Shown here one piece after another: positions 61,371 to 64,000 of a stretch of 64,000 bases of DNA. The stretch spans positions 14,074,001-14,138,000 of the forward strand of contig NC_135251.1 of NCBI RefSeq assembly GCF_964204865.1, in the 5' to 3' direction. A model generated the notes under the pieces. That model was not told the origin of the DNA. It did no database searches and saw nothing but the letters and a program-made list of their open reading frames with translations. Position numbers and translations under genes: made by a program. Positions within the stretch are counted from its first letter, which is position 1, and each line of letters starts with the position of its first letter. This DNA is from Styela clava (Eukaryota; Chordata; Ascidiacea; Stolidobranchia; Styelidae).

Positions 61371-64000
61371 GTAAGACCCTGGAGAAAAATAAGGATCTGA
61401 CCTGGATGGTATATAAATGCTGCCTATGCCCAATTGTATTGTATTGTCAATAATTTATATAGTTTCAGTCTTTCAGACAATAAGTATACTCGTGTATTGT
61501 TCGCCTAAATAGTTGTTCTTATTGAGGTTGTTGTTGTTGCTGTTATTTTAAGGGGTCTTATTTTTATTCTCAAATTAGGCTGGTCTCTGCTCAGGTTTTG
61601 ACATTGGGTACAATTATTTTAACGCTTTGTATAACAGTGGTGGCCATATTGGTCACAGGTGTCAGTGTCAGTAGTGTCAGTATATTCAAGCATTGCTCTC
61701 TCGTTTCCTAAGGTTTATCAGTACCAATGCAAATTTATAATGTAAAATTAGATGCTACCGATATGTACAAAGAGGAAAACGATGTATTTCAGAATTATAA
61801 TCAAAAAAATAGAATGATTTTACATTATTTTATATAAAAATTCCGTTCTGAAATGAACAATTTTCATGGGGCATAAGATATGCTAAAATTTTTATTACAT
61901 TTGACGATGAATAAAAATATGTGAGTTGTGTTTTTTTAATAAAACAAAGCAAATCATAAATGAATAATGACAGTATGCTCAAAGTGAATCAATTATCTCA
62001 GAATTCGGTTGTCGTTGAGGATATTTTTTAAAATACCAATAGCTAAACTAGAATAGAAAAAACATTATTCAGTCACAGACAACATCTTTTAACAATACCT
62101 TGTTCAATAATTTATAAATAAGATTTCGTTACAATTTCGCAGTTGCACTTGTGTTTTTGTAAATGTTGCGGAATCATTTATTATTCATATTCTGGTTTTT
62201 ACTTTAAATGCCCGTTATTTCAATTTCAATTTCTGGTTACTTGTAGAGTATATAGTTAAGTACTTTAACAATTTAGCAGAGTAGAGTTATTAGTTGTATT
62301 CAATTTTCTTTTAGCTTTTTGTGAATTTTCATTTTCTTGAAGCATTACTGATTTTAAAATATAAGATTAAAATTGAATTTAAGCTATGCTATTCTCCTTT
62401 ACTCCATTACTCACTGATATTACTTTTTAGGTTGTTTCTCAAACCCAACCAAATAAGTAGACCTAGCCAGACATTGTTTATTATTTTATCTGAATTTAGC
62501 AATTCTGGAATAGTCTAGAAAAAAAGGATTCCAGATGTTGCATCTGTTTTTGAGATAGAAAATTCCTTTTTCTATTTTGAGTATAGAATGGTTGAATAGT
62601 TGAACTCTATTGCTAGCTTTGAATGTTTGGAATTAGTCATTTTTGTCTGGAATTCCCTTTGGACATGTTCTTTGCTACAACAGATGCAAAGAATACCTGT
62701 AAGTCTGTAACATATGGTAAATGTAGAAAAATAGGTCAGGATATCAGATTTTTGTGTTTTCATGAATAAAAGATAATTGATACTGAAAAAAGGTACAGAT
62801 GTATCAATGTGGCTATTGGTTTATACAAAATCATAATGAGATTTTCAAGGGAAAATTTTGGAATTTTTCGCATCTCCATGATGAAACGTGACCCTTGTTT
62901 CTATTTTGGTGTCGGGAATTATAATGAAGTACTTAGTGCTCATACAAGACAAGGTTCTCTTTAGCTTTAGTCATTTATTGCAATACTGCATAACGACATT
63001 TCGAAAATATGGGCTATAACTTAAAAAAAGGAATATAAATAACATATTACAGAGTTACAATCCAATTCATTAATACAGGACCATGAATTTTAGAAGTCGA
63101 TTTAGTTTACTTTGCATTGAGTAATAAAATTATGTCTTTTTAATTAAACTGATTTGTATCTCACAAATAGCGAAATAGGAAACATATACAGTAGGCTATA
63201 GGATTTCATCCAATAACCATAGCTGTCTTGAGTAGAATAAGAAATGTTGACTTGAGGAACATTGCATATTCTACTACCTTATGAATTTTCATTGTTTATT
63301 TGTTTATGTCCTTAAGATTTTTTGCTTTGGTTTTATCTAATGTAGTGCTGATAACTATCCCCAGCATATTGCAATAAATGATAAGAGAATACAACTTAGA
63401 GGTAATAAATGTTTTTGATTGTATAGGACTTATTAAAAAGATGAAATATTATCAAGGGGGTCTTATGAATATGTGATAGAAAGACTTCGCTTACACCGTT
63501 GAGCTCATATTTTCCAAATTGTTTATATATTCTTTGTATGATCAGTATGAAACCATATGTCTCCACCCTATCTGTATATTTTTTTATGTATTGCTAAATG
63601 CTGTGTTTAACGCCTGTGGAAACTAATCTGGCTTTTCAATGCTTTTTACCTAACCTTAGAACACTGATTTCTTCTTATGATACATTAACTAAATGCTTTT
63701 GAGTCGTGCTGTGTTTAGTGTTTGTATTCACCATAAGACTGTTTATTAGGTTTGAATGTTGTTATGAATGTTTTAAGTGATGTGCTTATAGTTGGCCATG
63801 GAGCACAACAACGAAGTGTAGGACTCTTAGGCCTAATAGATTGATAGTTAAATAATAGACATTCGTGGGAAGCCCATAAAATTAATAAGATGAGGAAAAT
63901 GTCGTCACCGGCAACTGTATTATGTGGTATTCGTATCCTTCCATGTTACCTTGTACACAGCATGTTAATTTATGCCAATGAGGCCAAGAGTTTCGATACT
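61371..64000. other. Intron or 3' region of the sushi gene
   Basis: Follows the last recognised donor. No cysteine-rich exon with flanking splice sites was found and no repeat family was identified. Short frames at 62321 and 62572 look like chance. Confidence 0.45.

Overview
The window is animal nuclear DNA. It is AT-rich, with short coding exons bounded by GT-AG introns, AATAAA signals, many DNA-transposon remnants and tRNA-derived SINEs. The gene set (MBIP, a DD3-3-type secreted protein, LITAF-type proteins, a sperm microtubule inner-protein-like gene, FAAH, and a sushi/CCP secreted protein) and the compact layout suggest an invertebrate deuterostome, most likely an ascidian tunicate. That assignment is inference and was not tested.

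Layout. 1-3313: 3' part of an intact Ty3/gypsy pol ORF, followed by a polypurine tract and the probable start of a 3' LTR. 5248-8339: seven-exon MBIP gene (+). 10827-15616: second MBIP copy (+) that lacks exon 1 and is interrupted by a 2000-bp hAT element. 19452-26523: twelve-exon DD3-3-like gene (+). 28534-28914 and 31293-31673: two identical single-exon LITAF-like genes (-) in a 2759-bp near-perfect tandem duplication. 34811-44236: nine-exon gene (-) for a 382-aa sperm microtubule inner protein-like product. 44237-49884: repeat-rich and apparently gene-poor. 49885-51642 and 53497-55254: two intronless FAAH genes (+). 56029-61370 onward: secreted protein with at least four sushi domains (+), running out of the window.

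The dominant theme is serial tandem duplication. Three separate direct duplications (MBIP, LITAF, FAAH) lie within 52 kb. In two of them the unit carries a whole upstream gene plus the 5' flank and signal-peptide first exon of the next gene. This leaves orphan signal-peptide exons: two decayed DD3-3 exon 1 copies near 10338 and 17612, and a sushi-gene exon 1 copy at 52422 with one in-frame TAG. The LITAF copies are so similar that the event is either very recent or an assembly artefact.

The second theme is nested transposons with clear 8-bp target-site duplications: a 2000-bp hAT inside a SINE, 1328-bp, 445-bp, 418-bp and 269-bp hAT-type elements, and three copies of a near-palindromic 235-bp MITE. 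No operon-like or prokaryotic system, CRISPR array or rRNA gene was seen. Gene models were built by eye from splice sites, reading-frame phase and family resemblance; exon phases agree throughout each model.
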